The position numbers were made by a program, and so were the translations under genes. From contig OX352322.1 in the NCBI GenBank assembly GCA_947090765.1, positions 3,207,501-3,271,500 of the forward strand: DNA of 64,000 nucleotides, written 5' to 3'. This DNA is from Pseudomonas sp. MM223. Its GTDB lineage: Bacteria > Pseudomonadota > Gammaproteobacteria > Pseudomonadales > Pseudomonadaceae. The notes beneath the pieces are model-generated. The model was not told the origin of the DNA. It was given only the letters and a program-made list of their open reading frames with translations, and did not search any database. This document shows, piece after piece, positions 8,523 through 17,866 of the stretch; the first letter of the stretch is position 1, and each line of letters begins with the position of its first letter.

Positions 8523-9398
8523 ATGTTCGCGTCGCTGTTCGCAGTCCTGGCCCCGGTTTTCATCGTTGCCGGCATCGGCTTTGCCTGGGCCCGCAAAGGC
8601 CTGGATTACCCCACCGACTTCATCGCCCGCGTGGTGATGACTGTTGGTACCCCGTCGCTGGTGCTGTCCACCCTCAGCCGCACCGAGCTGAATCCGAATG
8701 CTTTTACCAGCATGGCCGTCGCCTGCTTGCTGTGCACCCTGGGTATGGCCCTGGCCGCGTTACTGGTGTGTCGCGCTTCTGGCATGCATTGGCGAGTACT
8801 GCTGCCGGCGTTCATGTTCCCGAACACGGGCAACATGGGGCTGCCGATCAGCCTGTACGCTTTTGGTGAGCACGGCCTGGCACTGGCCGTGGCGTTTTTC
8901 CTGACCCTGTCGATCGTGCAGTTCACGATCGGCATGGCCATTTCCGGTACGGCGGCTTCGCTCAGGGCGCTGCTGCGCAACCCGATCGTCATCAGCCTGG
9001 CCGGTGCCATGCCCATCATCTTTCTTGATTTCGAGCTGCCGCGCTGGCTGGCCAACACCGCAGACCTGCTGGGCGGCATGACCATCCCGCTGATGCTGCT
9101 GACCCTGGGGGTGTCGCTGGCCAGCATTCGCCTTCGTCATGTAGGCAGCGGCCTGTTGCTGGGCGGTTTGCGCATTGGCCTGGGGGCTGCGATGGGCTGG
9201 GCGGTGGGCGCGGCGCTGGGCATGGACAACCTTGAGCGCGCGGTGCTGGTGGTGCAGTCGGCCATGCCGGTGGCAGTGTTCAATTACCTGATGGCGGTGC
9301 GAGCCAACCGCGAGCCAGAACAGGTGGCAAACCTGGTGATGTGTTCGACGGTGCTGTCGTTTGCCTGGTTGCCTGTGGTGCTGGCCTGGTGGATGTAA
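8523..9398 (+). CDS. AEC (auxin efflux carrier) family transporter
   Basis: A 291-residue inner-membrane carrier with about ten helices in two repeats (MFASLFAVLAPVFIVAGIGF at the start). The FPNTGNMGLPISLYAFG segment is the conserved N-P-like crossover of AEC/MdcF carriers. Length is typical. Members move organic acids or amino acids; the substrate here is unknown. It converges with the HlyD-type gene, 13 bases apart. Confidence 0.85.
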   Translation: MFASLFAVLAPVFIVAGIGFAWARKGLDYPTDFIARVVMTVGTPSLVLSTLSRTELNPNAFTSMAVACLLCTLGMALAALLVCRASGMHWRVLLPAFMFPNTGNMGLPISLYAFGEHGLALAVAFFLTLSIVQFTIGMAISGTAASLRALLRNPIVISLAGAMPIIFLDFELPRWLANTADLLGGMTIPLMLLTLGVSLASIRLRHVGSGLLLGGLRIGLGAAMGWAVGAALGMDNLERAVLVVQSAMPVAVFNYLMAVRANREPEQVANLVMCSTVLSFAWLPVVLAWWM

Positions 9399-9411
9399 GC
9401 CTGTTCCGGCC

Positions 9412-10535
9412 TCAGCGCGTGTCGATACTGACCACCACCGACATCCCTGGCCGCAGTTGCCTGGCTTCCGGCTGTTCGGCATCCACGGTGATGCGCACGG
9501 GAATACGCTGGGCAATCTTGACGAAGTTGCCGGTGGCATTGTCTGCCTGCAGCAGGGCGAACTCCGAGCCGGCAGCCGGTGAAATCTGCTGCACGTGCCC
9601 CTGTAGCTTGAGGTGGTTGAGCGCATCCACGGTGAAACTCACCGGTTGGCCGATGCGTACATTGGCCATCTGGGTTTCTTTCATGTTAGCAATCACCCAC
9701 AGGGTGTCGGGCACCAGCGCCATCAATTGCGCGCCGGAATTCACATAAGCCCCAAGGCGTGTACCGATCTGCCCCAACTGGCCGTCGCGCGGGGCGGTGA
9801 CCCGGGTGTTGTCGAGGTCGATGCGGGCCAGTTCCACAGCCGCCTTGGCATTTTCCACCGAGGCTTGCAGCGCAGCCCGGTTTACCACCACCGTTTCCCG
9901 GTCCTGGCGGGCGATTTCCAGCGCTGCCCGGGCTTGCGCCAGGCTGGCGACGGCAGCGGCTTCACTGGCCCGGGCCAGGTCCAGGTCACGGCGCGACACC
10001 GAGCCGTCATTGACCAGTGCCTGGTTGCGGCCAAGGTCGGCTTTGGCCTTGGCGGCCTGGGCCGCCGCATCACCGATAGCCGCCTGGCGCTGGGCAATGG
10101 TGGCATCGGCGCTGTTGCGCTGCTGCAGGTTGTTGGCCAGGGCCGCCTGCTGCTGTTGAAGTTGGGCGATGGCCTGGGCCAGGCGCTGTTTGTAGATGCG
10201 GTCGTCCAGTTGCACCAGCAGGTCACCGGCCTTGACGAACTGGAAGTCGTGCACCGGCACGTCGACGATGTAGCCACTGAGTTGCGGGCCGATGATGGTC
10301 ACCTGGCCGCGTACCAGCGCATTTTCGGTACTTTCGATGGCGCTGCCGAAGGGCGGCAGGTGCCAGGCATACAGCACCAGCAGGATGCCGGCCAAGGCCA
10401 CGCTGGCGAAGCTGATGGTGGAGAGAATGCGCACCCGCCGCGAGCGCACCGGGCTGGTCGGTTCGCTGGGGGTGTAGTGCCTTCCGGTGTTTCGGCGATG
10501 GCAGTGGTGGTCGTGGTGCGGGTGTCGTCGGTCAT
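9412..10535 (-). CDS. HlyD/EmrA-type membrane fusion protein; N-terminal frameshift likely
   Basis: Periplasmic adaptor for the MFS pump upstream. The main frame has one membrane helix (STISFASVALAGILLVLYAW), the lipoyl half GPQLSGYIVDVPV, a long coiled-coil hairpin and the beta-barrel end (RLGAYVNSGAQLMALVPDTL). In this frame the first start is GTG 10447-10449, without a ribosome site. A better start, ATG 10533-10535, overlaps the pump stop (ATGA) but reads MTDDTRTTTTTAIAETPEG and leaves the frame near the five-C run at 10468-10472. One extra C would join both parts. I therefore give the ATG start and mark the frameshift. Confidence 0.78.
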
Positions 10536-12181
10536 CGGGTGGGCGCGCCGGGGGTGGAGTCGGTGGAGGTGGTCTGGCGTCTTGCGTACCAGAGCCAGGT
10601 ACTACGGATGCAGATCCAGATCATGGTCAGAATAGCGATGCTGCCGATCAGTATGAACACGTCGTTGTAGGCCATGACATTGGCTTCGCGGGTGGCGGCA
10701 TTGGCCAGTACACGCATGCCGGCCTCGTTGCGCAGGGCCGGGTCGGCGAAGATGCCACCGTATCCGGCGCCGCCGCTTTGTACCCGGGCGGTCACCAACG
10801 GTTCCAGGTAGCTGAGGCGGTCCATCAGGTGGCTGGAGTGAAATTTTTCGCGCCAGGTCTGGAAGGTGCCCAGCAGCGCCGCGCCAATCAGGCCACCGAG
10901 GTTGTTGCAGATGCCGAACATCACCGAAAAGCTCACCAGGTTGCGCGGGTTGGCGCGCACATGGCTGATGCCCAGGGCCATTGACGGGCCGAGGAAAAAG
11001 GTGCTGCCAAACGCCAGCAGGAACTGGCTGAAGTACATCTGTGCCGGGCGTGTGAGGTTGCTCGAGCTGCTGTCCATGAACGCGCCTGTAGCCATCGCCA
11101 GTAGCGAGACCAACAGCGGGATCACCAAGTGATTGGGGTTGATGGTCAGGGCACTGCTGGCCAGGCCCGCCACCGCACCCAGCAGCATGATCCAGTACAG
11201 CGTGCGCATCTGTTCGCTGCCCATGTTCAGCGCCTGCAGGAAACCGACCGCGCCGGTTGACTGCTCGGAAGTGACCATGCGGATCAGCACCACACACAGG
11301 GCCAGGCGGATGATTGCACCGCTGCCCAGCCAGTGGGTCATCAGCAACGGGTTGCGCCGGTTGTGCTCGATGGCCAGGCCACTGAAGATCAGGGCGATCG
11401 ATGCTGCCAGTGCCACGCCAATCCACGGCGCCTCCAGCCACCAGTCGATGCGCCCCAGCGACAGGGCGGCGCAGAGCAGGGCGGTGCCGCTGGCCATCAG
11501 GGTGAAGGTCAAAAAGTCCAGCGGCTCGAACGTCTTGAAGCGGTCACCGGGCGGTAGCTTAAGCATCAGAACGCAGCCCAGCGCAGCCAGCGCCAGGCCC
11601 AGCTCGAACAAGTACAGGCCACGCCATTCGGCGATCTGCAGCAGGTCTTCGGAAAAGATCCGCGCCAGCGGCAGCGCCAGCTGCGAGGCGCCCAGGCCCA
11701 GCACCATCGCCTTCAACCGCCATTGCGCGGGGAACGCCTGGATCATGTAGTACAGCCCCAGCGAGCTCAGTGCTGCGCCGACCATGCCGTGGGCCGCACG
11801 CACGGCGATGGCCGAATTGAGGTCGTTGACCAGCAGGTGGGCGAAGGTGACCAGGGCATACAGCACCAGGAACACTTCGGTGAACGCACGCAGGCCAAAC
11901 TGCTGGCGGAACTTGACCAGCAGCAGGTTGATGGACACGTTGGTCATGACGTAGGCGGCTGGCAGCCAGGCCATTTCTGCGCTAGTCGCGCCCAGGGCGC
12001 CCTGCAGGAACACCAGGTTGGCGGTGACCAGCGCGTTGCCCAGGCCACCGGTGATGGCCACCAACAGGCCGACCACGCCGTAGGCCAGGCGCTTGGCAGG
12101 CGAATGCAGGGGCGTGGAGGGGGAGCCAGGCAGGCTGGGTTTTTCGTGGGGGAGCCACTGGCGGGGGGCGTACTTGTCCAT
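10532..12181 (-). CDS. MFS efflux pump, DHA2/EmrB-like
   Basis: A 549-residue transporter with about fourteen membrane segments, beginning MDKYAPRQWLPHEKPSLPGS. Family features include WLPAAYVMTNVSINLLLVKF in the first helices and the large last periplasmic loop before NDVFILIGSIAILTMIWICI. It forms a two-gene unit with the downstream fusion protein (stop and start overlap as ATGA), so the pair should span the inner membrane and periplasm and use a separate outer-membrane channel. No regulator is adjacent. Substrate unknown. Confidence 0.85.
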   Translation of the reverse strand: MDKYAPRQWLPHEKPSLPGSPSTPLHSPAKRLAYGVVGLLVAITGGLGNALVTANLVFLQGALGATSAEMAWLPAAYVMTNVSINLLLVKFRQQFGLRAFTEVFLVLYALVTFAHLLVNDLNSAIAVRAAHGMVGAALSSLGLYYMIQAFPAQWRLKAMVLGLGASQLALPLARIFSEDLLQIAEWRGLYLFELGLALAALGCVLMLKLPPGDRFKTFEPLDFLTFTLMASGTALLCAALSLGRIDWWLEAPWIGVALAASIALIFSGLAIEHNRRNPLLMTHWLGSGAIIRLALCVVLIRMVTSEQSTGAVGFLQALNMGSEQMRTLYWIMLLGAVAGLASSALTINPNHLVIPLLVSLLAMATGAFMDSSSSNLTRPAQMYFSQFLLAFGSTFFLGPSMALGISHVRANPRNLVSFSVMFGICNNLGGLIGAALLGTFQTWREKFHSSHLMDRLSYLEPLVTARVQSGGAGYGGIFADPALRNEAGMRVLANAATREANVMAYNDVFILIGSIAILTMIWICIRSTWLWYARRQTTSTDSTPGAPTR

Positions 12182-12235
12182 GGGGCAGACTGTACTTGAG
12201 CGGCAACTGCAAAGAAAACAGTTAAACAGGTTCCG

Positions 12236-12325
12236 GCCCCATTCGCAGCACAAGGCTGCTCCTACAGGTACTGCATCGCACCTGTAGGAGCAGCCATGTG
12301 CTGCGAATGGGGCGCAACGCGCCCC
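12236..12325. repeat. REP inverted pair plus terminal hairpin
   Basis: Arms gccccattcgcagca... (12236-12269) and its mirror ending at 12313 flank a short spacer. An adjoining GGGGCGC-aac-GCGCCCC hairpin (12309-12325) lies next to the receptor stop and may end its transcript. Confidence 0.88.
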
Positions 12326-12331
12326 TCAGGC

Positions 12332-14749
12332 TCAGAAATCAACACTGGCTGACAAGCGCAAAACCCGCGGCGTGCCTTGGGTCAGGTAGTTGTTCGAGGT
12401 CGACGCCGATGCCCAGTAGGCCTTGTTCGCCACGTTTTCCACATTGGCGCGCAACGTTACCTGCTTATCATCGACCTTGAAGCGGTAGCGCCCGCCCAGG
12501 TCCACCCGGGTCCAGGCCGGGATGCTCAGGCTGTTGGCCGCATTCACGTACTGGCCACCGGTACGCAGCACCCGGGCGCTGAGTGCGGCGCCCTGAATGC
12601 CTGGCACGTCCCAGTCGGCCCCCAGGTTGTACTGGAAGCGCGGCACGCCGGCAGCACGGTTGCCGTCGTTGCTGCCGTAGGCGGTGTTTTTCTGCTCGGT
12701 GTGCATGAACACTGCACCCGTCAACAGGCGCAGGCCGTCCACCGGTTCACCGAACAGGTTCAACTCCACACCCTTGTTGACCTGCTCGCCGTCCATACTG
12801 AAGGTGTCCAGCGTTGCGCCCGGCACGCGGTAGGTGACACTGTTGGGTTGTTCGATGCGGTACACACCCAGGGTGGCGCCGAAGCTGTCCCAGTCCAGTT
12901 TCACCCCAGCCTCGACCTGCTTGCTGCGTTTGGGCGGGAACACCTCGTTGGCATTGCTGACGCTAGAGGGTGCAGTCGGGCCCTGGGCCAGGCCTTCGAT
13001 GCGGTTGGCATAGAACGACACATGCTCCCAGGGCTTGATGACCAGGCCATACACCGGGGTAGTGATGGACTCGTCGTACGGCGTGTTGCGCGCACCGGTG
13101 GCGGTCGCCCAGCTGTCCACGCTGATCGATTGGCGGCGCACGCCCACGGTCAGCAGCACGCGGTCATCAAAAAAGCCCAGGGTGTCGGACAATGCCACGC
13201 TCTTGTTTCGGTTTTTGCCGACAATGCGCGGGTCGTGCAAGTCGCTGCCGAAATAGGTATCGGTCGGGCGCGGCACCTTCACCGGATTGTACAGGTTGCT
13301 GTCGTAGCGTTTGGCGGCAGCCAGCGCCTCATAGGCCGAGCGCTGCTCTCCCCACATGCCCGACAGGCCGAAATTGACGCGGTGGCTGACCGGGCCGGTG
13401 GCGAAGCGGCCATTCAGCCCGGCAACCGCACTCTTGTTGTCCTCGTCATGGGGCGAGTAAAGGAAACCGCCGCGCGCCGTGCCGTTGTCGTCGCTGACGT
13501 ACAGCGAGGAGTACTCGCCATTCTCGCGGGTGTGCTTGGCCCCGGCACCGGCATACAGCATCCAGTTGTCGTTGAGGTCGTACTCGGCGTTGACCATGCC
13601 GTAGGTGTCTTCGAGCTGCGACCAGGTCCAGTCCTGCGAGTAGTTGTCACGTGCCGACGGGGCGTGGGGCACTTTGCTGCCGTTGGGGTAGATGACCGCC
13701 CGGCCCTGGTTGATGCGCTCTCTCTGGTAACCCAGGTCGGTGGACAGGCGCAGGCGTTCGCCACGGTAGTCCAGGGCCACGGCAACCAGGGTGGAATGTT
13801 GGGCTTCGTCGTCGACGCCGGTGCCGCCATCGTGCTGGGCCAGGTTGATGCGTGCGCCGAAACGGTTGTCTTCACCAAAACGCTTGCCCAGGTCCAGGTG
13901 GCCGCCGATGTTGTCGCCGGTGGCATAGTCGAGGGTGACATGCCGTGTGGGTGTGTCTTCGGCGCGCTTGGGCACCAGGTTGATTGCCCCGCCTATGCCG
14001 CTGCCCTGCGGGGCGACACCATTGAGAAAGGCGTTGGAGCCCTTGAACACCTCCACTCGCTCTAGTGCCTCGGTGGTTACAATTTGCCGCGGCAGCACGC
14101 CGTACAGGCCGTTGTAGCTGATGTCATCGGTGTTCAACGGCAGGCCGCGGATGGTGAACACTTGCGAGAAGTTGCCGAAGCCGGCCGACTGGCGCACCGA
14201 GGCGTCGTTGAGCAACACATCACCCAGGGTACGGGCTTGCTGGTCGGCGATGGTCTTGGCGGTGTAACTGGTAACGCTGAACGGCACATCACTGATGGCC
14301 TGGTCGCCAAGCACGCCCAGGCGGGCGCTGCGGGCTACCTGGCCGCCTTGCCAGGTGTTGCTGCTGGCGGCCAGGTCGCTGTTGATGGTGGTCGCACCCA
14401 GTTCCAGTGCATTGCCCAGGTCGACCGTCGGCGCCAGGGTGTAGCCACCACTGTCGGTGGTTATCAAACTGAAGCCACTGCCGGCCAACAAGCGGGCAAA
14501 GCCTTCCGGTACGCTGTAGTTGCCCTCCAGCCCTTGGCTTTGTACGCCTTTGAGCAGCGCCGGGTCGAATGACAGCGGTACCCCGGCGCTGGCGGCAAAG
14601 CGCGCCAGCACATCGGCCAGTGGCCCGGCAGCCAGGTGATAGGCGCGCGGGGTGGCGTCGGCTGCCATCGCTGAGGGGGCCATGGCGGCCAGGGCGATGG
14701 CAAGGCTCAGGGCCTTTAATGGCAAACGGTACGTCTGGCGAGGCGTCAT
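12332..14749 (-). CDS. TonB-dependent ferric-siderophore receptor with STN signalling domain
   Basis: Outer-membrane receptor of 805 residues. In order: signal peptide (LSLAIALAAMAPSAMA), STN secretin/TonB domain (about 35-90, AYHLAAGPLADVLARFAASA), plug domain with VFTIRGLPLNTDDISYNGL, and a 22-strand barrel ending LRLSASVDF with a terminal Phe. The STN domain marks it as a transducer able to signal through the FecR-like protein encoded just upstream. ATG 14747-14749 has an AGGAC site. Ligand cannot be read; plug and barrel resemble FpvA/FoxA/FhuE-type receptors. No siderophore genes are nearby, so it may use a foreign siderophore. Confidence 0.92.
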   Translation of the reverse strand: MTPRQTYRLPLKALSLAIALAAMAPSAMAADATPRAYHLAAGPLADVLARFAASAGVPLSFDPALLKGVQSQGLEGNYSVPEGFARLLAGSGFSLITTDSGGYTLAPTVDLGNALELGATTINSDLAASSNTWQGGQVARSARLGVLGDQAISDVPFSVTSYTAKTIADQQARTLGDVLLNDASVRQSAGFGNFSQVFTIRGLPLNTDDISYNGLYGVLPRQIVTTEALERVEVFKGSNAFLNGVAPQGSGIGGAINLVPKRAEDTPTRHVTLDYATGDNIGGHLDLGKRFGEDNRFGARINLAQHDGGTGVDDEAQHSTLVAVALDYRGERLRLSTDLGYQRERINQGRAVIYPNGSKVPHAPSARDNYSQDWTWSQLEDTYGMVNAEYDLNDNWMLYAGAGAKHTRENGEYSSLYVSDDNGTARGGFLYSPHDEDNKSAVAGLNGRFATGPVSHRVNFGLSGMWGEQRSAYEALAAAKRYDSNLYNPVKVPRPTDTYFGSDLHDPRIVGKNRNKSVALSDTLGFFDDRVLLTVGVRRQSISVDSWATATGARNTPYDESITTPVYGLVIKPWEHVSFYANRIEGLAQGPTAPSSVSNANEVFPPKRSKQVEAGVKLDWDSFGATLGVYRIEQPNSVTYRVPGATLDTFSMDGEQVNKGVELNLFGEPVDGLRLLTGAVFMHTEQKNTAYGSNDGNRAAGVPRFQYNLGADWDVPGIQGAALSARVLRTGGQYVNAANSLSIPAWTRVDLGGRYRFKVDDKQVTLRANVENVANKAYWASASTSNNYLTQGTPRVLRLSASVDF

Positions 14750-14764
14750 GCGAGGGTCCTGTAG

Positions 14765-14788
14765 GTGCAGAAAACAAAGGTTCTGCAC
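14765..14788 (-). promoter_or_regulatory. Hairpin in the receptor 5' leader
   Basis: GTGCAGAA/TTCTGCAC can pair around an 8-base loop between fecR and the receptor, 15 bases upstream of the receptor start codon. It could affect mRNA stability or act as a weak transcription break. Confidence 0.4.
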
Positions 14789-14850
14789 TCATCACCGGAC
14801 GACGCAGGAAAAGGTATCACCGAAATGTTCATGACCCTACAGGGGCCGCG

Positions 14851-15813
14851 TTAGCCGACGGGCTCTACCGTCACCCAGTAGCGGGTGAGACCCTGGATGG
14901 TCACCGGCAGGGTGTCGCTCAGCAGCCGCAGGCTGGCATCGGTATCGGCCAGCGGGAACGCGCCAGACACCTTCAGCTCGCGCACTGCCGGGTGGCAGCG
15001 CAGCACGCCGGGGCGATAACGGGCCAATTCCTGCAGCAGATCGGCCAGGCGCATGTCGCGTGCCAGTAGCATGCCGTGCTCCCAGGCCAGGTCACCGGGT
15101 TCCAGCGCAGAGGCGGGCAGCACCCGGTCGGCATCGAAAGCGCTGCGCTCGCCAGCCTTGAGCAACAGGCCACCGGCATGCAGCGGGCGGGTATCGACTG
15201 CACCTTCAAGTACGGCCACCCGGGTCAGCGGGCCATCGATACGCACACTGAAGCGTGTGCCCAGCGCAGTCGCCTGGCCATGCAGGGTACGCACCAGCAG
15301 TGGCCGTGCGGGGGTGGCAGGGTCTTTGGCGCTGGTGACCAGGATCTCACCCGCCAGCAGTTCGATGCGGCGTTGTTGCGCGTCGAACGTGATATCGATC
15401 GCGGTGTCAGTGTTCAGCAGCACGTGACTGCCGTCGGCAAGTGTCAGCGCGCGTTGCTCGCCCACTGCGGTGCGGGCATCGGCGGCCCATTGCTGCCAAG
15501 GTGTTTCACGCAAGGCTAGCCATGCCGCCGGTGCTGCCAGCAGCCACAGCCCCAGGCGGTGCAAGGCCTGACGGCGGCTTACTGCACCGTTGCGGCTCAG
15601 GCGGCGCAGGGTTTCACCGGTAACCGGGGTGGGCAGGCGGCGGAAATCACCCAGGATGGCTTCGGCACGCTGCCAAGCCTGGGCGTGCTGGGTGCTGCGC
15701 TGGCACCAGGCCTGCACGGCGCGATGATCGTCCTCGGTGGCCGTACCCGATTGCAGGTGCACCAGCCAGTCAGCGGCTTCGCCAAGGATGAGCGGGTCGA
15801 TACGCGCGGGCAT
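14851..15813 (-). CDS. FecR-family anti-sigma/sigma regulator
   Basis: A 320-residue inner-membrane protein that passes the receptor signal to the sigma factor. Visible parts: N-terminal cytoplasmic domain with EAADWLVHLQSG and AVQAWCQRSTQHAQAWQRAE, a membrane helix near residues 86-103 (LGLWLLAAPAAWLAL), the periplasmic FecR domain (LADGSHVLLNTDTAIDI), and a C-terminal STN-like end. ATG 15811-15813 overlaps the stop of the sigma gene (TGATG). Confidence 0.92.
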   Translation of the reverse strand: MPARIDPLILGEAADWLVHLQSGTATEDDHRAVQAWCQRSTQHAQAWQRAEAILGDFRRLPTPVTGETLRRLSRNGAVSRRQALHRLGLWLLAAPAAWLALRETPWQQWAADARTAVGEQRALTLADGSHVLLNTDTAIDITFDAQQRRIELLAGEILVTSAKDPATPARPLLVRTLHGQATALGTRFSVRIDGPLTRVAVLEGAVDTRPLHAGGLLLKAGERSAFDADRVLPASALEPGDLAWEHGMLLARDMRLADLLQELARYRPGVLRCHPAVRELKVSGAFPLADTDASLRLLSDTLPVTIQGLTRYWVTVEPVG

Positions 15814-16319
15814 CAGTCAATGCTCAGGCAGGCGAGGAAGGCCGTGCGCATGTCACGCTTGATGGTGATCAGTGACAATTGCAGTTGCTCGGCAATTTGC
15901 GCGTAGGTCAGCCCGTCCAGTTGCGACAGCAGGAACACCTGGCGCACGCGGGCCGGCATGTCACGCAGCATGGCATCGATGCGGTACAGGGTTTCGAGGA
16001 TCAGCCAGCGCGTTTCTGGCGACGGTACTTCGGCTTGCGGCAAGTGGGCGATGGCCTCCAGATAGGCCCGCTCCACATCCAGGCGGCGCCAGCGGTCGAC
16101 CACCAGGCCCTTGGCGATGTGGGTGAGCAAGGCCCTGGGCTCTGTACCGAAATAGCTGTTGCCCTGGCGGCTGAGCAGGCGCACGAAGGTGTCATGAGCC
16201 AGGTCGGCGGCATCGCAGGCATTGCCCAGCTTGCGCCCCAGCCAGCCCTGCAGCCAGCGGTGGTGCTCGATGTACAGCGTCTGGACCTGCAAGTTGGGGG
16301 TGGGGTCGGAGGGAGGCAT
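15813..16319 (-). CDS. FecI-like ECF RNA polymerase sigma factor
   Basis: A 168-residue sigma factor that should drive the receptor gene when the STN domain signals iron-siderophore. Region 2 is AADLAHDTFVRLLSR with a -10 recognition helix and VVDRWRRLDVERAYLEA; region 4 is DGLTYAQIAEQLQLSLITIK. I chose ATG 16317-16319 (MPPSDPTPN); a TTG 18 bases upstream is possible. No strong ribosome site is visible for either. Translationally coupled to fecR. Confidence 0.9.
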   Translation of the reverse strand: MPPSDPTPNLQVQTLYIEHHRWLQGWLGRKLGNACDAADLAHDTFVRLLSRQGNSYFGTEPRALLTHIAKGLVVDRWRRLDVERAYLEAIAHLPQAEVPSPETRWLILETLYRIDAMLRDMPARVRQVFLLSQLDGLTYAQIAEQLQLSLITIKRDMRTAFLACLSID

Positions 16320-16333
16320 GGCGGGCAAGGGGT

Positions 16334-16356
16334 GCAATTAAGAATTGATCGCATTC
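16334..16356. promoter_or_regulatory. Candidate Fur box upstream of the sigma factor gene
   Basis: Minus-strand GAATGCGATCAATTCTTAATTGC resembles Pseudomonas Fur sites (NAT-rich hexamers around an AT-rich centre). Iron repression of fecI-type genes is the known pattern. The match is by eye. Confidence 0.4.
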
Positions 16357-16392
16357 TAAACACCTGCCCGCCAACCTGGCAATGAGCGTTAT

Positions 16393-17358
16393 CTAGCGGC
16401 AGTTACCTGCCTTGCGATAGCCCGCTGCCTGCGCTTCGCCTTCGGTAGCAAAGCTAACCTGGTTCTTTGCTGCAACCTGGTTGTAGCCCGGGCAGCCTAC
16501 CGACAGGTGATAGACATGGCTGTTGCGGTTGCCAAGCACGGCCCCGACTGATGCGGCACTGGCCAGGCTCGGCTTGGCCTCTGGCTGGGTGGCTTTCGCG
16601 GGCACTGCCTGAACAACCCCACTGCCAACCGGTTTGTAATCGGCTGTCCACTTGCGCTCCCCGCTCACGAACGGGTTGCCATGCCCCATGATGGCGGCGA
16701 TGCGCCGGTCGCGCTCTTTCTCCCAGGCCGACACCGGGTGCTGTTTGTCCCAGGCCATCAGTAGCTGTTGCTGCTGGCGCGACATGCTCAGCTGGTAACG
16801 GTCGAACATGTAGAACGTGGTGCGGGCTACCAGGCCTTTGACTTCATCGCGCGGTTCGGCGGCGCGCTGGACGAAATCGACCTTGGTGGTGCACTGGCCA
16901 TACTCGCCAGCATTGCCAGCTACCATGCCGTAGTTGAAGTTGCTGCGGTCGCCGTTGACCTCACCCACAGCTGGGTAGAGGTTGAACAGGTCGGCTTCCA
17001 TGGCGCGAAACACCGGGTCGTTGTCCACGCAGTGCTCACGGCCACCGTTCTTCCAGCATTGGCGCTGGTTGCCGAAGGTGTAGGCGGGCACGATGTGTTC
17101 CCACTCGGTACGCTCGGCGCGGTTCTGTTGCTTGCGCGTCTGGTAGCCGCACGAAGCCGCATCAATGCGCCCGCCGGACTTGCCCACCCAGGTCCACTTG
17201 CAGCCGCAGTACAGGTCGCCCACGGCACTGTTGGCCTGGTCCAGGTACACCTTCTGCTTGGCCACTACCTTGGCTTCGGTGAACGTCGCCGGCGGGTTGG
17301 CCCAGGCCGGCAGGGTAAAGGAAAACACTAAGGTTACGGCGTAAAGCAGTGATTTCAT
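16393..17358 (-). CDS. endA: Endonuclease I with C-terminal Ada-like zinc-binding domain
   Basis: A 321-residue exported nuclease. A signal peptide (MKSLLYAVTLVFSFTLPAWA) precedes the EndA/Dns core with WEHIVPAYTFGNQRQCW, DPVFRAMEADLFNLYPAVGE and NGDRSNFNYG, the His- and Asn-containing motifs of this family. After a Pro/Ala linker, the last ~45 residues (NRNSHVYHLSVGCPGY..., ending in a final Cys-Arg) look like the small Ada-type metal-binding module often fused to nucleases. Cuts DNA non-specifically in the periplasm or outside. ATG 17356-17358. Confidence 0.9.
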   Translation of the reverse strand: MKSLLYAVTLVFSFTLPAWANPPATFTEAKVVAKQKVYLDQANSAVGDLYCGCKWTWVGKSGGRIDAASCGYQTRKQQNRAERTEWEHIVPAYTFGNQRQCWKNGGREHCVDNDPVFRAMEADLFNLYPAVGEVNGDRSNFNYGMVAGNAGEYGQCTTKVDFVQRAAEPRDEVKGLVARTTFYMFDRYQLSMSRQQQQLLMAWDKQHPVSAWEKERDRRIAAIMGHGNPFVSGERKWTADYKPVGSGVVQAVPAKATQPEAKPSLASAASVGAVLGNRNSHVYHLSVGCPGYNQVAAKNQVSFATEGEAQAAGYRKAGNCR

Positions 17359-17372
17359 GGGGAAAACATATT

Positions 17373-17756
17373 TCAGATTGGGGCGCGCATTGTAATGCTT
17401 TCCCCGGGGCTGGCCAGCTCGCTGAGCCATACCAGTGGTCGGCCCGGGTCGTCGCTGGCCATACGGTTGAACGTGGCTGAGTCGAGCATGTCCCTGACCT
17501 GGGCGCCCATGCCCAGCAAGCGCTCGATGAAACCGGTGCCGACGTCGCCGTAGTCCTCCAGCGAAACGCCGCTCTGGTTGTGCTGGATCGCCAGGTGGTA
17601 GTGGCTGACCCCGGCACCATTGCCACTGCCGCCCAGCACCACGGTGAAGCGTGGGCCGAGCAGGTTGGCCAGGCGTTGCTGGACCAGGTCGAGCAGTGCG
17701 AGCGGTACTTCGTCGGGCCGCAGTGTGGTGGGAAAGCAAGGGGTGAAGGGAGGCAT
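17373..17756 (-). CDS. Conserved hypothetical protein, 127 residues
   Basis: A small soluble protein with no signal peptide or membrane segment. Visible segments include ALLDLVQQRLANLLGPRFTV and GVSHYHLAIQHNQSGVSLED, suggesting an alpha/beta fold. ATG with an AGGACT ribosome site; it ends 15 bases before endA, so the two may be co-transcribed. I do not recognise the family. Confidence 0.72.
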   Translation of the reverse strand: MPPFTPCFPTTLRPDEVPLALLDLVQQRLANLLGPRFTVVLGGSGNGAGVSHYHLAIQHNQSGVSLEDYGDVGTGFIERLLGMGAQVRDMLDSATFNRMASDDPGRPLVWLSELASPGESITMRAPI

Positions 17757-17866
17757 GGGTGAGTCCTGCTGGGCGGGTTCGAGTGTTGGCCAGCTTAGGC
17801 AAGGTGACTGTCAACTTGGGTTAAGCGGGGGTAAAAGCGGGTAATACTCAAAAAGCGCTACGCGCT

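Noticed and set aside
12377..14065. A 562-codon plus-strand frame opposite the TonB receptor
   Set aside because: Antisense shadow of a receptor with full domain structure.
16393..17814. Longer reading of the endonuclease frame upstream to 17814
   Set aside because: The extension runs through the overlapping 127-residue gene in another frame; the signal peptide at 17358 fixes the start.
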